Positions 12,917 to 22,865 of a stretch of DNA of 64,000 nt are shown here, piece by piece. How positions within the stretch are numbered: position 1 is the first letter of the stretch; each line of letters begins with the position of its first letter. Below the pieces are notes generated by a model that saw nothing but the letters and a program-made list of their open reading frames with translations, made no database searches and was not told the origin of the DNA. A program made the translations under genes and the position numbers. This stretch comes from Lepidodermella squamata (Eukaryota > Gastrotricha): NCBI GenBank assembly GCA_047495785.1, contig JBLDXI010000055.1, positions 1,674,001 to 1,738,000 on the forward strand, read 5' to 3'.

Positions 12917-13153
12917 TTTTGTAATAATTCTAAACAGCGTTTCAGGCTTTTTCGTGATGTTAAAGTAGCTGTCAACTTCAAGTTTTAATATAACCAAATA
13001 CATTAACAACTTTAGCAGCCAGTTAGTAACCTCAAGAAAAAGATGAATCACAGCAACAAAAACTCCATACTACGTCAATGGCATGTGATGAAGGTTATAT
13101 ATTCGGAGATATGAATGTCGATAAGTGCATGCTCTTCGATCCACCGTTTATTA

Positions 13154-14045
13154 TTATCGCCCATGTCGCTGCTCCGTACGACTAAAGCGATGCAGCAAAG
13201 ATGAAAACGAGTCAGGGGCGATTTTCGATAAAGAGCTGAAGTAATAAAGGCCGTTTGACTTTTACCGACGGAAAAAAGCTGTTGTAACTTACTAAAACTC
13301 TGTAAGACGAAGTGCCCATGGCGGAAAGCCGTATGAAGAAACCGGTGAATTTCCCACGATCACCGCGACGTCTGGGCTTGAAAAATTATACGAATCTGTC
13401 AAAAACCATAATTCAATCACAAGCTAATCTGCCTGCTGAATTTACCCTTGAAATGATCCTCAATATCTTGCGGCAAAATTTTTTTATTCGATGCTGCCAT
13501 TTGAGATATCATATCGGCAAAAGCTTGGCGTCCGGAGCGTCCATCAAGGAAATGCACATTAGTAGACGTTTCAAGTCCCTTGCGTAAAGCATTCGAGCCA
13601 AAATTCGAAAAATGAAGCGAGAATTTCTCTAGTTCAGCTGAATTCGACAGCTGCTTATACAAAGATTTCACTCGTCCTGTCAATTATAAAAGCAAAAGGT
13701 AATTCCAAAACAAGTCTAGTGACTTGATATACCGTTGATGTCATAGAGACTAATGCTTGGAATACCACATATGCAGCTCCAAATGAGGAGACACGTCAGC
13801 ACGTCAATATTTATCAAGTCTTCGTCAGGGAAAATGAAAGCGATATGCATAGGAAGCTTCGAAAAACCATTTGAAATATTAGCGTCAAATCTCATCTCTC
13901 CCATTCCATTTCCTGAGCCGTACAGCGCACTTCTTTTCTTCAGCGATTGCCACCAGTAAATAGGCAGCATTATATTTTTGATCCATACGAAAATACACAG
14001 AAATAACTGTATTAGCTTGTTCAGCAGCGCTATAACAAGCTGCAT
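13154..14045 (-). CDS. NUS1: NUS1/NgBR, cis-prenyltransferase subunit
   Basis: The accessory subunit of dehydrodolichyl diphosphate synthase, which partners DHDDS at the ER to make dolichol for glycosylation. Four exons, 14045-13733, 13676-13446, 13395-13293 and 13235-13154, join in frame into 242 residues. The N-terminus is hydrophobic. The cis-prenyltransferase core shows LPMHIAFIF, WSCICGIPSISLYDINGR, and near the end FPPWALRLTEF. The last exon supplies the C-terminal EQRHGR, which contains the RxG motif needed for catalysis in the family. Reading any single frame loses this tail, because introns of 50-57 bp interrupt it. All expected parts are present, so the gene looks intact. A polar N-terminus-to-membrane orientation was not tested. 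Confidence 0.9.
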
Positions 14046-15265
14046 TATTGCGAAAAGAATCTATCGAGTTGAAAAACGAACAATACATACAAATAATTTG
14101 ATAACATACGCAGACTCTAAACCCGATTACTATTATTATTACCCACTTTACCAAAACTTTTCCGCGATTAAAGAATCAATTACAAATGAGACAAGAAAAG
14201 CATAAATAACAGAATTAGGCCTACCAAGAGAGCTATTGGATAGATGAAAACACTTATTATCAGACATCAGACAGAATATCAACTGCCAGCTAAACAGGAA
14301 ATCAAAGATGTCTAAACGACTTTTCCCGATTTATTTTTAGACCAATAAATCATAAGCCGCAACTGGTTCCAGCATAATTACAACAGAATAAGACTTCGTC
14401 GAGCAAATGAAGTTAAGCAGGCAGCCGTGAGTCGTGCAATTTGAAGATAACTTGATCAGCCCTTCTCGACTCTCGACGTTCCAAGTTGCATGGATTCTAA
14501 ACGAAACGAGCTTACTTTGGGCTTGATGTACCAGCCAGAAACAATTTGAGGCTGAAAGTCTCTAATCAAAGCCACAAGCTACAACCGTTCCACTTACGAT
14601 TTCCGAAAACTGGAAACTCAGTGCTTGGTGATCGAACCCACAGCCTCTCTCCGCACCATTTTTTGCCTGCGCTCTTAGGATTTTAAGCGCCAAAAGCCAT
14701 GACACCTAATATTGAAAATATCAAATATTATTATATATTGTTTGTTTGAATTTTACTTCAACATTTATTAATAACTTATTAATTGTATATATAATAAACG
14801 TGGAAATCAATTTAACTACAATATTTTATTGGATCGAAAACAAAAAGCTGATGAGTTTGTTGAGGTAGTCTGTGTTTGGTGCCTTGTTTGTTTTGCCAAA
14901 AGCCTAACGATGTGCCTTGGGAATTCGGAAGACGATGACCAAAAGCCAAAAGCATATGTCGAAAGTCATAAGTTTCTTTGCATAAAGGCTGTTGATAGCA
15001 AGAGCTTCCGACACGGATGTAGCGCTTAGTGCGATCATAACTTGAAATGTTTTGAAATGTTATTAGGTCTGTTATTGATTTAATACGAAGCGCTCGAAAT
15101 GTAAGGTTTGATTTCATCGACGAACATCATTGCCTCACACATTTGAATTTTCCACGATCCACGATCCTTGCTGGCCAATTTTCACTGAACTATTGATTAT
15201 GAGTATGAAATGATATTTCCTATTTCTTAGTATTTATGTAACATGACAACCGAGAGCTTCTTGCG
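14046..15265. other. intergenic, divergent promoters
   Basis: About 1.2 kb between NUS1 (-) and FBXO22 (+). It is AT-rich and contains several copies of a short CCAAAAGCC-like word (for example near 14690, 14898 and 14940). No convincing gene was found. A weak tRNA-like B-box near 14628 on the - strand does not fold. Confidence 0.5.
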
Positions 15266-16366
15266 ATGACATCCATCGTTTTTTCCTGCGAAGATTTGGT
15301 GGAAAATGTTTTTAATTATTTGCCGGCATATCATCTGAACACCTGCCAGGCCGTGTGCCGGTTATGGAATGCTGTGGCATGTCGAGTGAAGAAAAGTCGT
15401 CACGAAAGAAAGCTACTGCATTCTATTTTTGCATTCGACAAAGGGGCTCGCCGATATTTTCCTTCAAAAGCAGAATGGGCCGCGAACAACTCAGAAGCTT
15501 GGATGAAGCGACTGGGAAAGCACTTAAGAGAATCGCCAATTGAGCCGAATTTCGTCATGGCGTTTGCTACAGAGGACTTTTTTCAGGCTGTAAATCTCGG
15601 TAGCATACTGCCTTCACTGTTGCCACAATCATGCGGCTGGATTATTATATACGTCCCTGTGGTCATAGGTTCTAACGACTCAAAAACTTATGAAATCGAA
15701 AGTGAAGTGGTTGAAGATGTAAGAAGACACAAACTGCACAAAGTTTTTAATAATCGTGCTGCTGTTAGTCTGCTGTTGTTTGCCGCTCACTCTCCTTTCA
15801 TACAAGCTCAGTTGAAGACTTGGAGCAAAGATGAGGCAGCGAATGTATTTTCATCTGCATCATCACTAGCTCTCAGAATCCTTCTTCCAACCATAAATGA
15901 TTTGCGCAGACCATTCCTCGGCCAAGTGGCAAAAGTTGATGAAAGTTGTGCGTTTGTGGGAGGCGTTGTGAGTAGACTGCAATCGGCGAAGTTTGATTTC
16001 CCGAAGAACGTTACTTACTTGGCTCTTCAGGGGGGTAAATTGCGATCTGTGTGCTTCAACTCGAACGAATTTGGTGATGGTGATCGCAATCTTTTATCCG
16101 TCGACGCTCTCAAGTTATGGCGACGCCAAAATATTGATTCGAAGATGTTATTTCCACAGGCTATTGTCGTATTCATTTGTATCGAACGCGATAGCAAATC
16201 ATTGTACGGCCGTCGACATCAGGAGTCAAGAATTATTTCGGATGCTTTCCCTAATGTACCCATTGTTGGTTCTGGATGCCATGGCGAATTTGTAAACTCA
16301 TCACCGCGGTTTAATAAATGTCTTCAGTCTGTTTCTACTGTTTTTGCAGTCATTTGCCTTTTTTAA
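15266..16366 (+). CDS. FBXO22: FBXO22-like F-box/FIST protein
   Basis: A single-exon 366-residue homologue of FBXO22, a substrate receptor of SCF ubiquitin ligases. The F-box is at about residues 8-45 (ENVFNYLPAYHLNTCQAVCRLW). The rest resembles the FIST and FIST-C sensory-like domains: ALRILLPTI, an FVGGVV segment, QAIVVFICIERDS, and the FPNVPIVGSGCHGEF motif followed by a hydrophobic VSTVFAVICLF end that mirrors the human C-terminus. It is the first gene of a five-gene + strand cluster; the next start is only about 100 bp after its stop. Confidence 0.85.
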   Translation: MTSIVFSCEDLVENVFNYLPAYHLNTCQAVCRLWNAVACRVKKSRHERKLLHSIFAFDKGARRYFPSKAEWAANNSEAWMKRLGKHLRESPIEPNFVMAFATEDFFQAVNLGSILPSLLPQSCGWIIIYVPVVIGSNDSKTYEIESEVVEDVRRHKLHKVFNNRAAVSLLLFAAHSPFIQAQLKTWSKDEAANVFSSASSLALRILLPTINDLRRPFLGQVAKVDESCAFVGGVVSRLQSAKFDFPKNVTYLALQGGKLRSVCFNSNEFGDGDRNLLSVDALKLWRRQNIDSKMLFPQAIVVFICIERDSKSLYGRRHQESRIISDAFPNVPIVGSGCHGEFVNSSPRFNKCLQSVSTVFAVICLF

Positions 16367-16443
16367 TGCTCAATTTATTGTTGCGATTTTCAATTATGTC
16401 ATTTATTAAAACATTTTATTTAAAAACAACTTTCTTTCATGTT

Positions 16444-16445
16444 AG
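16444..16445 (+). promoter_or_regulatory. possible trans-splice acceptor, SENP8
   Basis: A T-rich tract ending in AG (ctttcatgttag) sits 20 bp before the SENP8 ATG, although no upstream coding exon needs splicing to it. Comparable sites precede RNASEH1 (17358-17359), POLR3H (18254-18255) and TRPC4AP (19104-19105). Confidence 0.4.
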
Positions 16446-16465
16446 GGTATTTATACTGATTGCTG

Positions 16466-17146
16466 ATGTCGGACGAAATAGTCTTGAGCTACAAAGATTC
16501 GTTGTTGCGAAAATCGGATTTGGATTTGCTAAAACCCGGCGAATGGCTGAACGACGCGGTGCTGTCCTTTTGGTTCGAATATCTTGTTGGCGAAATGTAC
16601 CCGTCTGCTCAAAGCCTCGTGACTCTAGTCGGCCCTGAAGTTTGCCAGCTGCTGAAGCTGACCCCCGACTCGGAGTTTCCGAACCTTCTTTCTTCCGTTC
16701 AAATTGGTCGCTTTGTTTTACTGGCGCTGAACAATCAAACTAATCCTGATTCACCAGGCGGTTCGCACTGGAGCTTAATCGCCTATGATGCTTTATCGCC
16801 TGATAGCCCGGTCGTGCACTTGGACTCATCGCGAGGTTGCAATAGAGACGCGGCTTCGGTATTTGCTCAACGCCTCAATCGATCTTTGGAAGAACCGGAT
16901 TCAGTGCCGCAGCAAGACAACACTTCCGACTGTGCCTTGTATGTTGTTATTTTCGCAGAAATATTGTGCCGATACTTTGGCCGTGCTGCTGAAGATCCCA
17001 CTAACGAGGTTTACCTCCTTCCGCTGCCTGAAGAAGTCTTCCTCGTCACGCCTTCGTGCGCTCGCGCTAAACGACGCGAATTGACGGAATTGATAGCTAC
17101 AATGGCAAATATCCATAAATCTGGTCTGAAAAATACAATGTTGTAA
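16466..17146 (+). CDS. SENP8: SENP8/DEN1 NEDD8-specific cysteine protease
   Basis: A 226-residue ULP1-family peptidase that removes NEDD8 from precursors and conjugates. The opening matches SENP8 closely (VLSYKDSLLRKSDLDLL, then WLNDAVLSFWFEY). The catalytic residues are present: His in GGSHWSL, Asp in VHLDSS, Gln in VPQQDN, and Cys in TSDCALYV. Length fits the family. The ATG at 16466 is preferred; an AG acceptor-like site lies at 16444-16445, about 20 bp upstream, consistent with a trans-spliced internal operon gene. Confidence 0.93.
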   Translation: MSDEIVLSYKDSLLRKSDLDLLKPGEWLNDAVLSFWFEYLVGEMYPSAQSLVTLVGPEVCQLLKLTPDSEFPNLLSSVQIGRFVLLALNNQTNPDSPGGSHWSLIAYDALSPDSPVVHLDSSRGCNRDAASVFAQRLNRSLEEPDSVPQQDNTSDCALYVVIFAEILCRYFGRAAEDPTNEVYLLPLPEEVFLVTPSCARAKRRELTELIATMANIHKSGLKNTML

Positions 17147-17357
17147 TTGAAGCTACTTTTTATTATATGCGCCAAATAATTATATAGATACTATTTTTCG
17201 TATCACATTTGATTGTATCTGATTGATGGATATCTTTCCGCCATTTGCTCCGCTACATATTTTAGCTCTCATGAAAAATCTCAACTTATCTGGTCGTTGA
17301 ATTATTAGAAATTAAATAATGAAACTTTTTGGTACAATTGCCTGTTTTTTTTCCGAT

Positions 17358-17359
17358 AG
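17358..17359 (+). promoter_or_regulatory. possible trans-splice acceptor, RNASEH1
   Basis: A run of eight T followed by ccgatag ends two bases before the RNASEH1 ATG. No 5' exon in frame is evident, so a spliced-leader acceptor is the simplest reading; a 5' UTR intron is the alternative. Confidence 0.4.
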
Positions 17360-17361
17360 AG

Positions 17362-18030
17362 ATGATCAATATTGCCAATTATTTAAATGCCAAGATAAGA
17401 GGCTCATCTCTGCGATTGTTTTCAACGTGTCTTTCGGTGAAATGTGAAGCTAAGGCTTATTCACCTGCTGAGCTACTCACCTATGACAAGGACGGTTACT
17501 GTGCTGTCTATGTTGATGGCGCTTGCCTAATGAACGGGCGACGTGGGGCTGTCGGTGGCATTGGTGTATTTTTTGGCAATGCTCATCCGTGGAACGTCAG
17601 CAGTCCACTTAGAGGAAAGCGGCAAACTAGCGGTAGGGCAGAAATTCAGGCTGCCTGCGAGGCTCTTCGAATCGCTCGGCATTACAAAGTACCTCTGTTA
17701 CGAGTCTACACTGACAGCGTGTTGGTGTCTAAAGGTCTGATAAAGCATTGCGGAAATGGAAAACTGCATTGATGAAATTTCAATGATTCAGGTGCATCTG
17801 AATGGATTTTAAGATGGCGTCTATCCAACTGGACGGTGCAGTTGCAAAATTTGCCTGACTGGCATGAACTCGACGAATTACTCACCAAAAATACCGGCCT
17901 GCTCGTTGATTGGCGGCACGTACCCGGTCATTCGAAAATATATGGCAACGAACAAGCTCACTTATTAGCTTCGTTTGGCGCAAAAAAAGCTGCGGCCGAT
18001 CGGGCTGAAAAGTTATCAATGAACGTGTAG
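17362..18030 (+). CDS. RNASEH1: RNase H1-like, fourth catalytic Asp replaced
   Basis: A 203-residue type 1 RNase H, which cleaves RNA in RNA:DNA hybrids. Exons 17362-17734 and 17792-18030 join in frame at SKGASEW. Three catalytic acids are visible: Asp in YVDGAC, Glu in SGRAEIQAAC, and Asp in VYTDSV. The fourth, normally Asp in GNEEAD, is His here (GNEQAHLLA). The N-terminus (RGSSLRLFSTCLS) resembles a mitochondrial targeting peptide, and there is no hybrid-binding domain. Related substitutions of this residue keep activity in the bacterial enzyme, as I recall, so the protein may still work. The ATG lies two bases after an AG acceptor-like site. Confidence 0.88.
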
Positions 18031-18253
18031 CAGATCTCCCTGTGCTTCCCTATCATGCGCCTTTTTTTGCTCACGAATGTCTGGAATCAAATCAGAACCG
18101 AAATAATATTCTTGTTGCTGTTTCAAAATTTTACTAATACAATCGACGTAAATTATCGTGTTCTCCTTCTTGAGACGATTTCAATTATTGCACTGACTTA
18201 TTGAAATCTTATATCCGGTGAATTTCGAAAATTTTCATGCGAAGTGCCGTTTT

Positions 18254-18255
18254 AG
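18254..18255 (+). promoter_or_regulatory. possible trans-splice acceptor, POLR3H
   Basis: The sequence gccgttttag ends 12 bp before the POLR3H start codon. It fits an acceptor in the short gap after RNASEH1. Confidence 0.35.
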
Positions 18256-18267
18256 AGCTTTACTTGA

Positions 18268-19034
18268 ATGTTTGTGTTGGCCGAATTATCCGACGTTGTT
18301 TGCATACCGCCATTTCAATTCAAAGATGACCCCAACCAGGCCATTGTCACGATTTTGAACAGCAAACTCGCGAATAAGGTGTTACCCGATGTTGGCCTCT
18401 GCATCTGCGTGTGGCAGGTCGAGAAAGTCGGCGACCCCCACTTGTTGCCAGGCAACCCTGGCTACCAGGTGCTGGTTTCTTTCTCTGCCCTCGTGTTTCG
18501 CCCGTTCGTTGATGAAGTGCTGCTCGGCAAAGTCAAGTCGTCATCTCCTACTGAAGGCATTCAGCTGAGCGTGACGTTTTTCGACGACATTCAAGTGCCG
18601 GTCGAACAGCTGCCGAATCCGTCGAAATGGGACGAAAATCGTTTGGCATGGTACTGGGAGTACAGCGATTCACCCGAGGACGCAACACAGCGGCACAAGC
18701 TGTACATGAATGTCGGTACAACGGTGCGTTTCCGCGTGGTTGGCGAGAGATTTGTCGATAAAACGCCGAAGCCTTCGGGAACTCCTGCCGGCGACAAGAT
18801 TGCAAGATCTTCCTCGGCAAATAGTGGCGACTCGGCGCCTTACTATGGCGACCCTGACGATGAGTCGTCGAAATTACCTCCCTATTCGATTACGGTTTGT
18901 TAATTTACCTTCGAAAATCCCAATTTTCTCCAAAAAAATTCGGTAAAAGCGTTCATGTGCAATTCTCATTCATTTTACAGGCAACTTTGGTTGATTCCGG
19001 TCTTGGACCTCTTTCGTGGTGGACAGGGAACTAA
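18268..19034 (+). CDS. POLR3H: RNA polymerase III subunit RPC8
   Basis: POLR3H (RPC25), the Rpb7-like stalk subunit of RNA polymerase III that pairs with CRCP. Exons 18268-18894 and 18981-19034 give 226 residues, close to the 204 of human. Seen: MFVLAELSDVVCIPP at the start, LANKVLPDVGLCICVW, FRPFVDEVLLGKV, VTFFDDIQVP, WYWEYSD, FRVVGERFVD, and the last exon ending GLGPLSWWTGN, which matches the human GLLSWW end. The final exon is only 54 bp and would be missed by reading one frame. Confidence 0.95.
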
Positions 19035-19103
19035 TTGTTGCTGTTTATTTTTGTATCAATCAAAATTTGCGCAATTCATATTCAATTATTTTTCGTTGCT
19101 CGT

Positions 19104-19105
19104 AG
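19104..19105 (+). promoter_or_regulatory. possible trans-splice acceptor, TRPC4AP
   Basis: A T-rich tract ending ttgctcgtag lies about 25 bp before the TRPC4AP ATG and 70 bp after the POLR3H stop. The gap is too small for an ordinary separate promoter. Confidence 0.4.
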
Positions 19106-19130
19106 ATATTTTTTATGAAGTAATATACTT

Positions 19131-22100
19131 ATGGCTCGAACTACCTCGCAGAGCGCCCCTACCAGTCTTGCGGCGAATGACGAACTGATGAGCAAGAATC
19201 GGCGCACTTGCTCGATGCTGAGTCAGTTGAGTCATCGATCAGTAACAGGAAAGTGGCAGAGTAGTCATATTTTCAACTATTCGTCTGAGGACTACATCCG
19301 CTCCCATCAGCCGTTCATGGTGCCGTGGTTATCCCGCTACGCTACCCTTGACACGATATCCCAACAAAAATCGGCTGTTTTAGTCACCAAATTTTCGACG
19401 GCAAACGGATTCGTTGACCTCGTGCGAAATTTCGGTCGGTCGAGCAATACCTGGGTGCTAGGTCCCGACGGTGAAGTAGCGCAGTACCTTGAGCGGCTGT
19501 TAAAATTACGCGAGGCACTTGCGCTTTATCGCAACCGCCGTGGCTTGAACAATCCTCCAGATGTTCATATCGATCAAGAAATGATGGCGGTCATTCTTTT
19601 CTATTTCAATATCCCGGCAGTGTTGACCAATGTCATATTGACGCTAGCAGATGAGATGGAAGCGCTCGCTTTTAATGCAGAGTCGGATGAAAGCGGCGAA
19701 TCACAATCGAGTCAAAGCTCCTTACCTCGCGCTCGCAAAGTTGTCTGCCTTGCAATCGATCTTCTTAGGCGGATTTTCTCTGCCGGTGAGGTGAAGACTG
19801 ACGGCACGCGCCGCGACGAAGAACGTAAGTTGCTATTAACTCGAATTAGCCTCCTTAATTAATTCCGGCGATTACAGATTCAAGGCGATTGGTCATCGGC
19901 GAGTTGATCCAGCGAACGGTCGCGGCTGATCCGCATGTTTTGCGAGGCCTGCTATCGATTTTTCTCATACCGTCGGAAAACAAAGGCTCGCGAGTGCTTC
20001 GTTACCAGGCTGCTCGCTTGGCCGAAGATTGCCTTGTCTTCGCCGGGCCATCCACGATTGAAATCCCAAAGCGTAAATTTGCGAATGAGATTGAATCGTC
20101 TTAATAAAATAAGTTGATTATTTCAGTTTTCCATCCTCGAGCTGAATTCAGAGAAATCGTCGCAAAACTGCCAGACTCAGATCTTCCACTGCTGTGTCGT
20201 TTGATTTTGCCGGCAATATGTGAATTCGATGCATTTGGCCCGCCGCCTCATTCGCTGTCGCGTCTTCACGATTTCCGCTTAGCAAACGCAGAGCGACTAG
20301 CTGTTTTCGACTCGAATATCGCCTTCATTCTATCACTAGCAGGCGTAGAAGTGCCACCCCTGCAGCTGCGATCAGATGAGATGATAAAGCCGTCGTCGTC
20401 TGAAAATGACTCGCCCGCTGACAGCACCCGAAATTTCGTGCCGATTGACGAACCTTCGAATTTGCTCGGCAGATTGTTGGCGCTGGCTGTATCTCCTATC
20501 GTCGACAATTTCGGCCTACCTATCCTACCACGTCCTCTACACGAAAATGATGCAGTGGCGCGGCCTCAATCCGAACCGGGGGATTACTGGACCCGGTATA
20601 TTGCTGCTCGGATGATCATCAGTGGACGAAGTCGGGCAGCTGGTAGGAACCCTAGCGAGCCTCTCGATAATGACGACGATGACTTCGATTACGACGATGG
20701 CGATTTTTCGACTCACGTGCCAGGCGGACTCGCGCAGGACACTGTATTGGCTATTCGGAGCCGTATGACGATTTTCCAGTTTCTATCCCATGCCCTGGCG
20801 TCGCGGTGTCGTTCTTCGTTGCAACGATACATCGCCGCGACTGGGGTTATCCCTAAACTCGCCCCGCTCATCTTCAGCCTGCGACTCGGTGCTAATATTC
20901 CAGACATGGCGACGAATTTGTTCAATCATTCTCGACCTCCCTTCCGACCTATCGTGATTCCTCCGTCTCAGTACCCGGCGCCGAGACGTTTCGGCGGGCC
21001 GTTGTCGCCTGATCACGTGCCAGATATGCTGCTGTCAGTTGTGGTGCTGCGATTTTTGCATGCGTTGTGCGACCACTCGCCGTTTCGTCGCCAACTTCTC
21101 GGCTCACTTGATTTCGCGCAAATTGCCAAGCTCGATCCGTCCGACACTGAAGCGGAGGCTGTTGCTAAGAACCCGAAACTCGCCTCGGTCGTCGATAAAC
21201 ACGGCATTTTGACATACATATGTTTCTCGGTGGTCTACCACCGAACCCCGGCTGACCTGTGGTACTGGCTGATTCGAGTGATCGAAGCCTACCTGCGAAG
21301 TGCCTCGCCCGGTGATCAGATGCTGGTAGCTTACAGCGGTGTTCTGCAGAGAATCATCGAGCTGATCTTGGCCCCGAATGGCAACGGCGTCGAGCAGCCA
21401 ATGCGCCACCAGCCGAGTAATCTCGAGGTATTCCAGTGCTCGTTCGACCTCCTCGCTGAAATCGTGAAATTCAACGTCCGTTTGACAAATGACGCCGACT
21501 CGCTGCTGAACGGACCCGGGCAACGTTATTTCGTTCTGCGCCTCGTCTCCGAAAATCTAGTCGATGCCAACATGTTTCTACGCTCGCTGATCCTTACTCA
21601 CGCCGGCCATTTTCACCCGCACTGGTTCGTCGGCTCGCAGCCCGCTCTGACGCCGGCAGCCGACGGCGAACCGGGCGAACTGCTGAAATGGATCGGCACG
21701 TTCGATATCCGCGTGAAATACATATTCTCCCTGGTGACTTGCTTCAGCTCTGGCGTGGCATCGGTCACCCAAGACAATATCAGCTGCCTTAATACTGCTA
21801 TTTTGTGCTTACTCCTCGCTCATCGCGCGTCGTCCGAATCCAACAGCGACCAGTCGCATCCTCAGTCAGATGTAAGAGCAATTTTGAGAGGAATTCCTAG
21901 TTAACTGATATACGATTTGATTTTCAGAATTGCCGTCATGAATCTCTACCGGCTTATTTGGCAGCGTTGTCCGCTTACCGTCCAGTGGTTTCGCTACCGG
22001 CACCTGCCGCCTATAGAACTGAAAATGTGGCTGCAGCGGCGTCATGGCTCGCCTCCAGCTCGAATTCTGCTTCTGACACTGCATCTCGTCGGCGCCTGCT

Positions 22101-22350
22101 CATGGCAACGGCCAACGACGAAGCTGAGTACATTGTCGGCGTGACATGGCTGCGGCTGTTCCGTGACCTGCTCCGATTCTGGCGCACTCACTATCTGGCG
22201 AAAGATAAAGATTCTTCGTCGCTTGCCCGCAGTACGAGGATCCCGTTTGAGAAATGGCACTCCCTGGTGACGATGCTTCTCGACGACTCGCAGCCCGCCC
22301 CGCCAACCAGCATCGCCCGGTTTCTCAACGCGCCTTTTCGCGCCGAGTAG
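19131..22350 (+). CDS. TRPC4AP: TRPC4AP/TRUSS ubiquitin-ligase adaptor
   Basis: TRPC4-associated protein (TRUSS), a DDB1-CUL4 substrate adaptor and TNF receptor pathway scaffold in vertebrates. Four exons (19131-19824, 19878-20072, 20127-21871, 21928-22350) give 1,018 residues, versus about 800 in human. Conserved blocks lie mainly in the C-terminal half: VVDKHGILTYICFSV, ADLWYWLIRVIEAYLRS then a GDQML stretch, LLAEIVKFNV, ENLVDANMFLRSLIL, TQDNISCLNTAILCL, and LRFWRTHYLAKDKDSS. The extra length includes a Ser/Pro linker and an acidic insert near 20665-20710. It is the last gene of the + strand cluster, starting 97 bp after POLR3H. Confidence 0.88.
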
Positions 22351-22865
22351 TGACTGACACTACTCATGAAGAGATCGCTAATTTATTCTTGTCTTTCTAT
22401 TCAGCGACTGAAAAATTCAGTTCTTCAGAAAAAATGAAGCATTTTAACTTGGCACTACCGCAAGACTAAAATTATTATCTGTCAAGTGATATATGTTGTT
22501 GTAAACGAAGATGTAATATCCGTATTTGAATTCAATAATTCATGAAAAAATGGAATTCTCAATATTTTAGTTGGACGAGCTGTTTCTAAAAACATTTTTC
22601 GACCGAGTGTACCTGTGGCGCTTACAGCGCACCCGTTTTCTGTGTTTTAAAGATTTTTGAAAATCATGTGACCGAAGTATTGAGTCATTAATAATTATTC
22701 TTACAACTACTGGATTCGCCTCCTATTAAAATCCTCTCTTTTAACTTGAAACTTGAATAATAAAGAAATTCTCGAACGTCTATAGCCGGAATGTCTTTTG
22801 ATACAAAAGTGTAAAGGGGTTCGTGATTTGAATTATGCTCATTTTATTTTCCAAATATATTTTTT
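22351..22865. other. convergent intergenic region
   Basis: About 0.5 kb between the convergent TRPC4AP and recombinase-derived genes. AT-rich, with AATAAA at about 22759-22764 on the + strand. Nothing else was recognised. Confidence 0.5.

Noticed and set aside
14615-14650. tRNA B-box-like GGTTCGATCAC on the minus strand
   Set aside because: The T stem does not pair and no A box lies at the right distance.
14812-15117. Minus-strand open frame of 101 codons
   Set aside because: No recognisable domain and includes short repeated words; likely chance.
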